In this document: positions 7,416 to 14,031 of the stretch, one piece after another
Layout of the letters: the number at the start of each line of letters is the position of its first letter
How positions within the stretch are numbered: position 1 is the stretch's first letter
Assembly: GCA_016929795.1 (NCBI GenBank)
Contig: JAFGIA010000039.1
Location: 1-27,448 of the forward strand
Length of the DNA stretch: 27,448 nucleotides
Direction of reading: 5' to 3'
Origin: Anaerolineae bacterium
Lineage (GTDB): Bacteria > Chloroflexota > Anaerolineae > JAAYZQ01
Position numbers and translations under genes: made by a program
The notes under the pieces: model-generated
What the model was told of the DNA's origin: nothing
The model's input: the letters and a program-made list of their open reading frames with translations, nothing else
Databases searched by the model: none

Positions 7416-8713
7416 TACCCCGCCCCCTGTGTCAGATCCGGAACACCCTTCCGTTTCAGAAAGGCAGCCCGACGCTGCTCGTCGTCAATGCGCTGAAAGA
7501 ATCTCTTTTCCAGCACCGACGCGACGATGTAAAGTGTGCACGTAATAACAAAGATCGGTTGAAAGCCGATATCCGGATGCTCTTGCATATAACCGCTCAC
7601 GTACGGGCCGATCGTCCAGCCGATATTCCAGCTCATGCCCATCAGCCCACTCACCGTCGCCCGCTCGCGCTCTGTGAACTGCTGCATCGCAAACGCGCTA
7701 TAGAGCGGATTGCCCATGTTCATCAACGCCGCCCGCGCCCAGAACGCGCCGGCCGACACCCAGAACATCCCCGAAAAGCCGATCAGCAACAGGAACGGGA
7801 TAGACGTCAACTGGGTGAACACCAGCGACCGGATCCGCCCCCAGCGCCCCGCGAGTGCCGGCGATGCCAGCGTCGCCACCCCCGTCACCACCGACGACAC
7901 GGCAAAGATCGTGCCCAGCACCTTGTCCGAGATGGGGTAGGTCTCTTTGAAAAAGAGGTTCATGTATGGGATCAGGATCGCTGCCCCCATCGAGATGACA
8001 ATATTGGGCAAAAAGATACGCCATGCCATGCGCAGGTTGTTAAGGTTTCGCCACGGCAGCATCGACCTCACGGCTGCATCCGCCGCCGGTCGCTTCTCTT
8101 CGATGAAAAAGATCGGCACGATGGCCGCTGCCGCCAGCAACATCGCCACCGCCAGCGTGCCTGCATACGCTGTCGCACTCTCCACGTCGACGGATAGCAC
8201 ACTCCCGAACAGGGTCGGGAGCCAGCCGCCGACGAACGTCCCCGCAAACCCAACCAGCGTTTGCAGCCCAAAGCTGGCGCTAAAGAGCGCGTCCCGCTCC
8301 TCCTCTGTCGAGTTTTCCATCATGAATGGCGCGTTCGTCACCATGCGCAGCGACTGCGACACACCAAAAGTGATCATCGACAGGCGCAACCACCACTCGC
8401 CCGGTGCCAGCACGATGCCCAGGAAGGCGAGCGCCCAGCCGATGCCCGAGAGATAGAGCGCCTGTTTTCGCCCGATGCGATCCACCAACACCCCTGCCGG
8501 CAGCGCACTGAACAGCGCGATCAGATTCGGCATCGACTGCAGCTCTCCCAAAAAACTGCGTGGGTACCCTCTCGCGTCGACGTACAAGTTAAAGATGAGC
8601 GAGTAGATGCTAAAGCTCAGCCCGGTGATGATTGTCGCCACCAGCAGGTAGCGCGCGTTCGGGCTAAAGCTCCGCAGGCGTTGCCAGTAGGCGCGAATCG
8701 CATCGATAATCAT
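7415..8713 (-). CDS. MFS transporter (drug:H+ antiporter style)
   Basis: A 432-residue major facilitator protein with about 12 predicted membrane helices. After a short cytoplasmic N-terminus, helix 1 starts near residue 22. The loop between helices 2 and 3 holds the MFS motif A (PAGVLVDRIGRKQAL). A longer central loop (FFIEEKRPA) separates the two six-helix halves. Motif A and the overall length fit a proton-coupled exporter; the substrate is unknown. The start is ATG 8713 with a purine-rich AAAAGAG upstream. It lies 109 bp after the ABC-2 permease and overlaps the following methyltransferase by one base. Confidence 0.9.
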   Translation of the reverse strand: MIIDAIRAYWQRLRSFSPNARYLLVATIITGLSFSIYSLIFNLYVDARGYPRSFLGELQSMPNLIALFSALPAGVLVDRIGRKQALYLSGIGWALAFLGIVLAPGEWWLRLSMITFGVSQSLRMVTNAPFMMENSTEEERDALFSASFGLQTLVGFAGTFVGGWLPTLFGSVLSVDVESATAYAGTLAVAMLLAAAAIVPIFFIEEKRPAADAAVRSMLPWRNLNNLRMAWRIFLPNIVISMGAAILIPYMNLFFKETYPISDKVLGTIFAVSSVVTGVATLASPALAGRWGRIRSLVFTQLTSIPFLLLIGFSGMFWVSAGAFWARAALMNMGNPLYSAFAMQQFTERERATVSGLMGMSWNIGWTIGPYVSGYMQEHPDIGFQPIFVITCTLYIVASVLEKRFFQRIDDEQRRAAFLKRKGVPDLTQGAG

Positions 8714-8822
8714 GATCTCTTTTCTTCCCTATCCAGAATTAGCATGGCCGTCTCTTTCCACACTCACCACCCTCACCAGGTCACGGGTGTTGCCGGCAGC
8801 GGAAGGCTGCAAAGCATCTCTC

Positions 8823-9647
8823 CTATCCGCTGCGCTTCAGCTTCCCCGTACGCTTGGCATACTTTTCGGCTTGCCCAAAAATCAACACCCCCACTGGGAT
8901 GAAAACAACTCCCATCACCAGCAGCGGCCACACATAAGGCAGCAGCTCCTCAGTCACCCGCCCTTCCAGCAGGCCGGCGCGCACGCCTTCCAGTACGTAG
9001 GTCGCAGGCGACAGCTTGGCTGCCATTTGCATCCACCCCGGCAGCACGCTGATCGGATAGTACACGCCCGACACCAGCAGCAGCGTCGCCTGGATCACGT
9101 GCGTCATCTGCGCCCCCCGCTCGGGAAAGAGGAGCGGCATGATCGATGCCACGATCCCCAGTCCGATGAACGACAGGCTCCCCGCCAGCAGCACCAGCAG
9201 GCTTCCACCCAGGTTCGCCCCTCCCAGATCGAGCCTGAAAAAGAGCGCCACCACGGCGAGGATGGCAGCCGTGTGCAGCAGCCCGTACACCAGCGAAAAC
9301 GCCGTCTGTCCCAGCATGTGCGTGATGCGCGGCACGGGTGCCATAAACGTGTACTCGATTGTCCCTTCCCAGCGCTCCCACGCGATCACCTCACTGATCG
9401 CGTCAAACACGATCGACAAAAAGTGCCAGATCAGCGTCCCTGCCAGCAGGAACATGATCAGGTAGTCGGTGTCGACCGCCTGTCCGCTGATCGCTTCCAT
9501 CCCGGCACCGATGAAGGTGATGGCCAGTGCGTTGGCAATGCTGTATGCCAGCCACACCACTTCCCATCCCCAGTAGCGCCGTACCAGGTTAAAGTTCCGC
9601 TCGATAAATCCGTACGATGCTCGCATCTGGGCTACCAACTGGGCCAT
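8823..9647 (-). CDS. ABC-2 type exporter permease
   Basis: A 274-residue integral membrane protein of the ABC-2 family (DrrB/NodJ/antibiotic and polysaccharide exporters), with six predicted helices and the conserved C-terminal segment GVYYPISVLPGWMQ...LSPATYVLEGVRAGLL, which is diagnostic. The start is ATG 9647, six bases after AAAGGAGG. The expected partner ATPase is not adjacent on either side, which is unusual because these genes nearly always come as ATPase-permease pairs. It may use an ATPase encoded elsewhere. The 5' region holds a strong promoter, a 29-codon ORF and two intrinsic terminators (9701-9964), so its expression probably depends on read-through. Confidence 0.92.
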   Translation of the reverse strand: MAQLVAQMRASYGFIERNFNLVRRYWGWEVVWLAYSIANALAITFIGAGMEAISGQAVDTDYLIMFLLAGTLIWHFLSIVFDAISEVIAWERWEGTIEYTFMAPVPRITHMLGQTAFSLVYGLLHTAAILAVVALFFRLDLGGANLGGSLLVLLAGSLSFIGLGIVASIMPLLFPERGAQMTHVIQATLLLVSGVYYPISVLPGWMQMAAKLSPATYVLEGVRAGLLEGRVTEELLPYVWPLLVMGVVFIPVGVLIFGQAEKYAKRTGKLKRSG

Positions 9648-9664
9648 CGTCTTCCTCCTTTCCA

Positions 9665-9678
9665 CCTGCCACCGCAGG
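9665..9678 (-). other. Small hairpin just before the ABC-2 permease ribosome site
   Basis: The minus strand has CCTGC-GGTG-GCAGG, a five-pair stem with a four-base loop, ending directly before the AAAGGAGG ribosome site. It could modulate access to the site or be incidental. Confidence 0.4.
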
Positions 9679-9700
9679 AGTCATACCCAAACATACACAC

Positions 9701-9732
9701 AAAAAAGCCGTGAGATCCATCCCCCACGGCTT
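9701..9732 (-). terminator. Intrinsic terminator 2 upstream of the ABC-2 permease
   Basis: On the minus strand an eight-pair stem (AAGCCGTG at one arm, CACGGCTT at the other; 9705-9712 with 9725-9732) closes a 12-base loop and is followed by a run of six T counting the stem end. The loop is G-rich and repeats the GCCGTGGGG word of terminator 1. Confidence 0.7.
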
Positions 9733-9769
9733 ACTCTACACCTCGCCCGGCAAGGTTGCCCGGACAAAG

Positions 9770-9801
9770 AAAAAGGCCGTGGGGTGTAGTGCCCCACGGC
9801 C
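9770..9801 (-). terminator. Strong intrinsic terminator 1 after the 29-codon ORF
   Basis: On the minus strand a perfect ten-pair GC-rich stem (GGCCGTGGGG with CCCCACGGCC; plus coordinates 9775-9784 and 9792-9801) closes a seven-base loop CACTACA and is followed at once by five T. It lies 14 bp after the stop codon of the 29-codon ORF. It is the clearest rho-independent terminator in the window. Confidence 0.9.
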
Positions 9802-9815
9802 TCAGTTAACAATAA

Positions 9816-9905
9816 CTAAAGGCGTATGGGCGCACTACGAGTGCACTGACCGGCGGCATCGCTGCCGACCTTCTTCTTGCGATAAACGCACGGATCGTAG
9901 AGCAT
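9816..9905 (-). CDS. 29-codon ORF, candidate regulatory leader peptide or small protein
   Basis: The peptide begins MLYDPCVYRKKKVG and ends CTRSAPIRL, followed by TAG at 9818-9816. It has two cysteines, a run of three lysines and several arginines. GGAGG (9917-9913) lies seven bases before this ATG, which is ideal. An ATG four bases earlier (9909) gives a 24-codon ORF in another frame but only three bases from the ribosome site. A near-perfect promoter lies just upstream and a strong terminator just downstream, so this is a complete mini-transcription unit. The next gene is the ABC-2 exporter permease, whose own promoter is not evident. Either the peptide is a leader that senses stalled ribosomes, or it is an independent small gene. 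I recognise no homologue. Confidence 0.5.
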   Translation of the reverse strand: MLYDPCVYRKKKVGSDAAGQCTRSAPIRL

Positions 9906-9935
9906 CCATTTGCCTCCTTTCAAAAGATTGGCATC

Positions 9936-9964
9936 ATTCTAGACGAGTTCGGAAGAAATGTCAA
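9936..9964 (-). promoter_or_regulatory. Near-consensus sigma-70 promoter of the leader/ABC-2 unit
   Basis: The minus strand has a perfect TTGACA (9964-9959), a 17-nt spacer and TAGAAT (9941-9936). Transcription should start near 9929, leaving a 5' leader of about 25 nt before the 29-codon ORF. This is the best promoter in the window. Confidence 0.85.
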
Positions 9965-9997
9965 ATCGGGTGGTATGTGTGACCGAGCTTACACAGA

Positions 9998-10807
9998 TCA
10001 CGGCCCAAAGCGCAACAGCACCACCAGCCCCAACAGCGCCACCACGGCATACTCGACCAGTACCCGGCGCGTCAGGCGTCCCTGAAGCTGCTGGTTCGCC
10101 AGGCCCGTGGCCGCATAAAAACCGAGCAGCAGGATCAGGCCGCCGGTGATGCCTGAAATGCGCCAGTAGTTCATGGCCCATACAATCTCACCCGTACACA
10201 GCCCGGCGATCGCCGCATACAATGCTGTGCGCGAAAAACTGCGCCCTGCACTGCGCAGGAACTCGAGCGCCAGCAGCGTGCCGATCAGTGTCACCCCCGT
10301 TGCCGAGATCAGGCTGCGCGCCTTGGCCGAATAGATGAGCACGAACACGATCGCTGCCAGCAGGTAGGCCCAGGCGTTGAGACTCACGCGCGCCACCAGG
10401 TAGCGTGGGTTTGCCGGATCCACAGTATAGTACTCGGCGCTGATCACCAGGATCAGGATCAGGCCAGTGACGACATACCCGATCAATTGGTAGAGACGCG
10501 ACTCTGCCTCGGGCAGCAGCACCGTCGCCAGCAGCACCGTCAACGCCGGTAGCGTCCACGTCACAAAGCTGTAGCGCGCCTCGATCCGGCGCGCCGTGGG
10601 GTGCGAGCGCACGATCGCGTCGGTGCCTGTGCACGTGATGCCCACCAGCAGCATCGCCATCAGCGCCGTTTGCGAGATGCGCACGGTCAGCGGCGAGCCG
10701 AGCACCGTCAGGCTGTAGGTCCACGCCGGGATCTGTAGAAACGCGGCCAGGATCAGCCCCAGCACCACCAGCGCCGCGACGACACTGGCACGGTCACGAT
10801 AGAGCAT
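9998..10807 (-). CDS. Polytopic membrane protein of unknown function
   Basis: A 269-residue protein, almost all hydrophobic, with about eight predicted membrane helices (first at about residues 8-28, last at about 247-266). I see no catalytic motif, and no confident family; DUF5656-like membrane proteins are one possibility that I cannot verify. The start is ATG 10807; GGAGG lies 11 bases upstream, slightly far. It is divergently oriented from the histidine kinase gene, with a 209-bp shared gap. It ends 34 bp before the strong leader promoter on the same strand, so it is probably a separate transcription unit. Confidence 0.8.
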   Translation of the reverse strand: MLYRDRASVVAALVVLGLILAAFLQIPAWTYSLTVLGSPLTVRISQTALMAMLLVGITCTGTDAIVRSHPTARRIEARYSFVTWTLPALTVLLATVLLPEAESRLYQLIGYVVTGLILILVISAEYYTVDPANPRYLVARVSLNAWAYLLAAIVFVLIYSAKARSLISATGVTLIGTLLALEFLRSAGRSFSRTALYAAIAGLCTGEIVWAMNYWRISGITGGLILLLGFYAATGLANQQLQGRLTRRVLVEYAVVALLGLVVLLRFGP

Positions 10808-10868
10808 GGATCATCTATCCTCCGGCCCTGATTCTACATCGGCGCTCGCTGCTTGTCAAACCCGCCGT

Positions 10869-10964
10869 GCCAGGTGCCTTGCCATCTCTTCGGTTCAAGT
10901 CCCCGGGGCCGTTCTCGCCGCGGGTACCAAGCTGCTAGTTTGGGGGCCAGGTACCTTGCCATCT
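10869..10964. repeat. 19-bp direct repeat pair in the divergent promoter region
   Basis: GCCAGGTGCCTTGCCATCT at 10869-10887 and GCCAGGTACCTTGCCATCT at 10946-10964 differ at one base and are 77 bp apart. The second copy overlaps the -35 box of the histidine kinase promoter. It could be a regulator site or a dispersed repeat word. Confidence 0.75.
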
Positions 10965-10984
10965 GGTGCCGATCGTGCTATACT
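10956..10984 (+). promoter_or_regulatory. Sigma-70 promoter of the two-component system
   Basis: TTGCCA (10956-10961), a 17-nt spacer and TATACT (10979-10984), 32 bp before the GTG of the histidine kinase. The -35 lies inside the second copy of the 19-bp direct repeat. Confidence 0.8.
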
Positions 10985-11016
10985 GGTAGGCAGTACGGCT
11001 GAGAAGGAAAGAAATC

Positions 11017-12612
11017 GTGTCACAACGCGCGCGCAGCGACGAACTGTCTGCCTTGACGGACATCGCCGCCCAGGTGAACTGCACCCAAGATCTGGACGAG
11101 ATCCTCGCCGGTGCACTAGAGACGACGCTCAACGTCATTGGCGAAGAGTCGGGTGAGATCTTTTTGCTCGATCAAGACACCGGCAACCTGATACTCCACA
11201 CCCATCGTGGCGTATCCCCTGCCTTTGTGGCAGAAGAATCGATCATTCCACTCGGCGCTTGCCTGTGCGGTCAGGCTGTCGCCACCAGGCAGCTCCTCGC
11301 CACGACCGACCTGGAAAATGACCCCCTCCGCACCCGTGGCGCCTGCCTGCGGGAGCGCTTTTCCACCTGCGTGCGCCTGCCTCTCATGGCGCGTGGCCGG
11401 GCCCTTGGCCTCCTTGCTGTTCAGAGTCGGGCCAGGCACGCGATCACCCAGGCCGACAGAGAGCTGCTGATGGCCATCGGCAACCAGATCGGCATTGCCA
11501 TTGCCAATGCGCAGTTGATCAAGGACGCAGAACAGCGCCGTGCCACGCTCCACAGCGTCATGAACAGCCTGGTGGATGGCCTGATCCTGATCAACCGCCA
11601 CGACAGGGTAACTTACATGAACCCGTGCGCCGAAGAGATCCTCGCCCTGCCGGCCTCCACCATCGTCGGGCAAAAACTCGACGACCTCCACTACCAGATC
11701 GCCTCGCAGGCTGCGGATCCCGAGATCAAGCTGGAGCAACTGCGCCTGGCTGCGACCTGCCATGAAGAGGCTGCGTCTGTCGAGATCGCACTGACAGAGC
11801 CGGACGGGCGCACACTCCAGGCGCGCTTTTTCCCGATCCGGCACGCCGGCGAGCAGTCGTTCGGCCTCGGCCTGATCCTGCGTGACGTGACGCGCGAGCG
11901 CGAAGTGGATGAGATGAAATCGCGTCTCCTGGCGACGGTCAGTCACGAGCTGCGCACCCCGCTGGCGAGCATCAAGGGCTTTGCCACCACCCTCCTCCGT
12001 CGCGATGTCCAGTGGGACGAGGCCAGCCGGCGTGACTTTTTGTCAATCATCGATGAGGAGAGCGATCGCCTTTCCGAGCTCATTGGAAACCTGCTTGACA
12101 TGTCGCGCATCGAAGCCGGAGAGCTTGCCGTCGAGCCGGAGCCGATCGACCTGATCCCGCTCCTGCGCGAGACAGCCGCCACCCTGGCGCCGCTCAGCAA
12201 CAACCATCATCTGCAGCTCGAGCTTGCCGACCCACTCCCACTTGTCCTGGCTGATGCGCGCCGCACCAGGCAGGTCCTGCGCAACCTGATCGAGAACGCC
12301 ATCAAATATTCACCCGAGGGCGGATCGGTGCGCGTCACCGCACGCGCCGATAGAGACCGGGTCCAGGTCAGCGTGGCGGATGAGGGAATCGGGATTGAGC
12401 CCGATCAGTTGGACCGCATATTTGACCGCTTCTACCAGATCGACAGTGCCTCGACCCGCCGCGTCGGCGGCACCGGCCTCGGCCTGCCGATTTCATTGGC
12501 GATTGTCCAGGCGCAGGGCGGCACCATCTGGGCCGACAGCCAGCCTGGTGCCGGCGCCACCTTCCACTTTACCGTGCCGCGTGCCACCGCCTCTCCTGCC
12601 GTGGCCGAATAA
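11017..12612 (+). CDS. Soluble sensor histidine kinase with GAF and PAS domains
   Basis: A 531-residue kinase with no membrane segment, so it senses a cytoplasmic signal. Domains in order: GAF (about 12-168), PAS (about 178-292), HisKA dimerisation/phosphoacceptor (about 298-365, with His 310 in TVSHELRTPLASIKGF) and HATPase (about 405-525). The HATPase carries an N box (NLIENAIKYSPEGG), a G1 box (DEGIGIEPD) and a G2 box (GGTGLGLPIS). The H box resembles KdpD-type kinases but the sensory part is different. The start is GTG 11017 after AAGGAAAG. The response regulator follows after 25 bp, so the two form an operon driven from 10956. The ligand of the GAF or PAS domain is unknown. Confidence 0.95.
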   Translation: MSQRARSDELSALTDIAAQVNCTQDLDEILAGALETTLNVIGEESGEIFLLDQDTGNLILHTHRGVSPAFVAEESIIPLGACLCGQAVATRQLLATTDLENDPLRTRGACLRERFSTCVRLPLMARGRALGLLAVQSRARHAITQADRELLMAIGNQIGIAIANAQLIKDAEQRRATLHSVMNSLVDGLILINRHDRVTYMNPCAEEILALPASTIVGQKLDDLHYQIASQAADPEIKLEQLRLAATCHEEAASVEIALTEPDGRTLQARFFPIRHAGEQSFGLGLILRDVTREREVDEMKSRLLATVSHELRTPLASIKGFATTLLRRDVQWDEASRRDFLSIIDEESDRLSELIGNLLDMSRIEAGELAVEPEPIDLIPLLRETAATLAPLSNNHHLQLELADPLPLVLADARRTRQVLRNLIENAIKYSPEGGSVRVTARADRDRVQVSVADEGIGIEPDQLDRIFDRFYQIDSASTRRVGGTGLGLPISLAIVQAQGGTIWADSQPGAGATFHFTVPRATASPAVAE

Positions 12613-12637
12613 CCATCGCCGTTAGGAGGGCTTGCCC

Positions 12638-13333
12638 ATGTCAACCAAAGCCACCATCCTCGTCGTCGATGACGAGCCCCATGTGCGCAAACTCGTCCAG
12701 GCCAACCTGGAATCCTCTGGCTACAAGGTTCTGACCGCCCAAGATGGGCAGGCCGCCGTCGAGATCGTAGAGCGTGCGCTGCCCGACCTGGTCATTCTTG
12801 ACCTGATGCTGCCCAAGATGGATGGCTATGCCGTCTGCCGGCGCATCCGCGAGTTCTCTGCCGTGCCCGTCATCATGCTCACAGCCCGCAGCAGCCAGGT
12901 GGACCTTGTGCACGGCTTTGAGGTGGGCGCCGACGACTATCTCACCAAGCCATTTTCCGTCGCCGAGCTCCTGATGCGCGTCCAGGCCGTCCTGCGCCGT
13001 GCCAAGTGGCCCGAAGAAATAGTCACCCGCCAGGACTTTCAGGCTGGTCCTATCGCTATCGACTTTGCCAGGCACGACGTCACCGTCGATGGCGAGCCCG
13101 TCAAGCTCACACCCACCGAGTACCGCCTCCTCTCCTACCTCGCGTCGAATCCCAACCGCGTGATCAGCCACCGCGAGCTGCTGCGTGCCGTGTGGGGCCC
13201 TGAATATGGCGAAGAGACCGAGTACCTGCGCGTCTATGTCCGCTACCTGCGCCAGAAACTCGAGCCCGACCCTGCCAGCCCCATCTACCTCGTCACTCAG
13301 CCCGGCGCCGGCTATATGCTCCAGCAACCCTGA
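12638..13333 (+). CDS. OmpR/PhoB-family response regulator
   Basis: A 231-residue DNA-binding regulator. The receiver domain (about 5-118) has the acidic pair D11-D12, phospho-acceptor D55 in LVILDLMLPKMDG, T82 and K104. A winged-helix output domain (about 130-229) contains LTPTEYRLLSYLASNPNRVISHRELL and ends EPDPASPIYLVTQPGAGYML. I place the start at ATG 12638, eight bases after GGAGG; a TTG two codons earlier is too close to the ribosome site. It is the cognate partner of the GAF-PAS kinase immediately upstream. The direct-repeat elements around the kinase promoter could be its own binding sites, which is inference. Confidence 0.95.
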   Translation: MSTKATILVVDDEPHVRKLVQANLESSGYKVLTAQDGQAAVEIVERALPDLVILDLMLPKMDGYAVCRRIREFSAVPVIMLTARSSQVDLVHGFEVGADDYLTKPFSVAELLMRVQAVLRRAKWPEEIVTRQDFQAGPIAIDFARHDVTVDGEPVKLTPTEYRLLSYLASNPNRVISHRELLRAVWGPEYGEETEYLRVYVRYLRQKLEPDPASPIYLVTQPGAGYMLQQP

Positions 13334-13419
13334 CCATTTACGATTTACGATCCCTTCCGCTCGTGGCGGATCACAATCCGCTACCCTGAACCGCAGCCGC
13401 GCGGTGCCCACCCGCGACT

Positions 13420-13448
13420 TTGACGTAACCCTCTGTCTGTGCTAAGAT
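13420..13448 (+). promoter_or_regulatory. Sigma-70 promoter of rubrerythrin
   Basis: TTGACG (13420-13425), a 17-nt spacer and TAAGAT (13443-13448), 68 bp before the rubrerythrin ATG. The 5' leader contains a G-run (GGGGGGG at about 13460) of unknown meaning. Confidence 0.75.
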
Positions 13449-13516
13449 CGTCGTCATCTGGGGGGGAGTGAGCTGTCGCCTCACCACACTCTCCATTCCA
13501 ATCAAGGAGACGTGCC

Positions 13517-14020
13517 ATGAAAGAGATGACCAAGGAGAACCTGCAGTCCGCACTGGCCGGCGAGAGCCAGGCGGCCCTGAAATATCTCGCCTTCGCCGAC
13601 AAGGCCGAGCGCGAGGGCAAGCCGAACATCGCTCGCCTCTTCCGCGCCATTTCGCACGCCGAGCAGGTACACGCCATCAACCACCTGCGCGAGCTGAACA
13701 AGGTGGGCGATACCGTCGCCAACCTCCAGGCTGCCATCGACGGTGAGAACTTTGAAGTCGACGAGATGTACGCTGCCTACCTGACGGTTGCCGAGGCGCA
13801 GGGAGAAAAGGGCGCAGTGCGCAGCATGAACTATGCCGTCGAAGCTGAAAAGATCCACGCCGACATGTTCGCCGACGCCAGGCAAGCTGCTGAGGCCGGT
13901 GGGGATGCCGATATCGGCACCATCTACATCTGCCCGGTCTGCGGCTTTACCCACATCGGCGAGCCGCCGGACCGCTGCCCGGTGTGCAACGTGAAAAAGG
14001 AACGCTTTTTGGCCTTCTAA
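13517..14020 (+). CDS. rbr: Rubrerythrin
   Basis: A 167-residue non-haem iron protein that reduces hydrogen peroxide in the cytoplasm, typical of anaerobes and microaerophiles. The N-terminal ferritin-like four-helix domain (about 1-130) carries the di-iron ligands: Glu in LAGESQAALKY, the E-x-x-H in SHAEQVH, Glu in VAEAQGEKGA and E-x-x-H in EAEKIHADMF. The C-terminal rubredoxin-like knuckles are CPVCGF and CPVCNVKK (about 141-162), which hold one iron. The ATG follows AAGGAG by seven bases. It has its own promoter and ends 11 bp before the chelatase gene, so read-through into the chelatase is likely. Confidence 0.96.
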   Translation: MKEMTKENLQSALAGESQAALKYLAFADKAEREGKPNIARLFRAISHAEQVHAINHLRELNKVGDTVANLQAAIDGENFEVDEMYAAYLTVAEAQGEKGAVRSMNYAVEAEKIHADMFADARQAAEAGGDADIGTIYICPVCGFTHIGEPPDRCPVCNVKKERFLAF

Positions 14021-14031
14021 GGAATCGATTC

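Noticed and set aside
9835..9909. 24-codon ORF from the first ATG of the leader
   Set aside because: Only three bases separate it from GGAGG, while the second ATG is seven bases away; kept only as an alternative start.
10886..10905. GGTTCAAGTCC resembles the T-loop of a tRNA
   Set aside because: The flanking bases do not form a five-pair stem and no acceptor, D or anticodon arm can be drawn around it.
13363..13380. GCGGAT-CACA-ATCCGC as a terminator after the response regulator
   Set aside because: The stem has six pairs and no T-tract follows, so termination is not supported.
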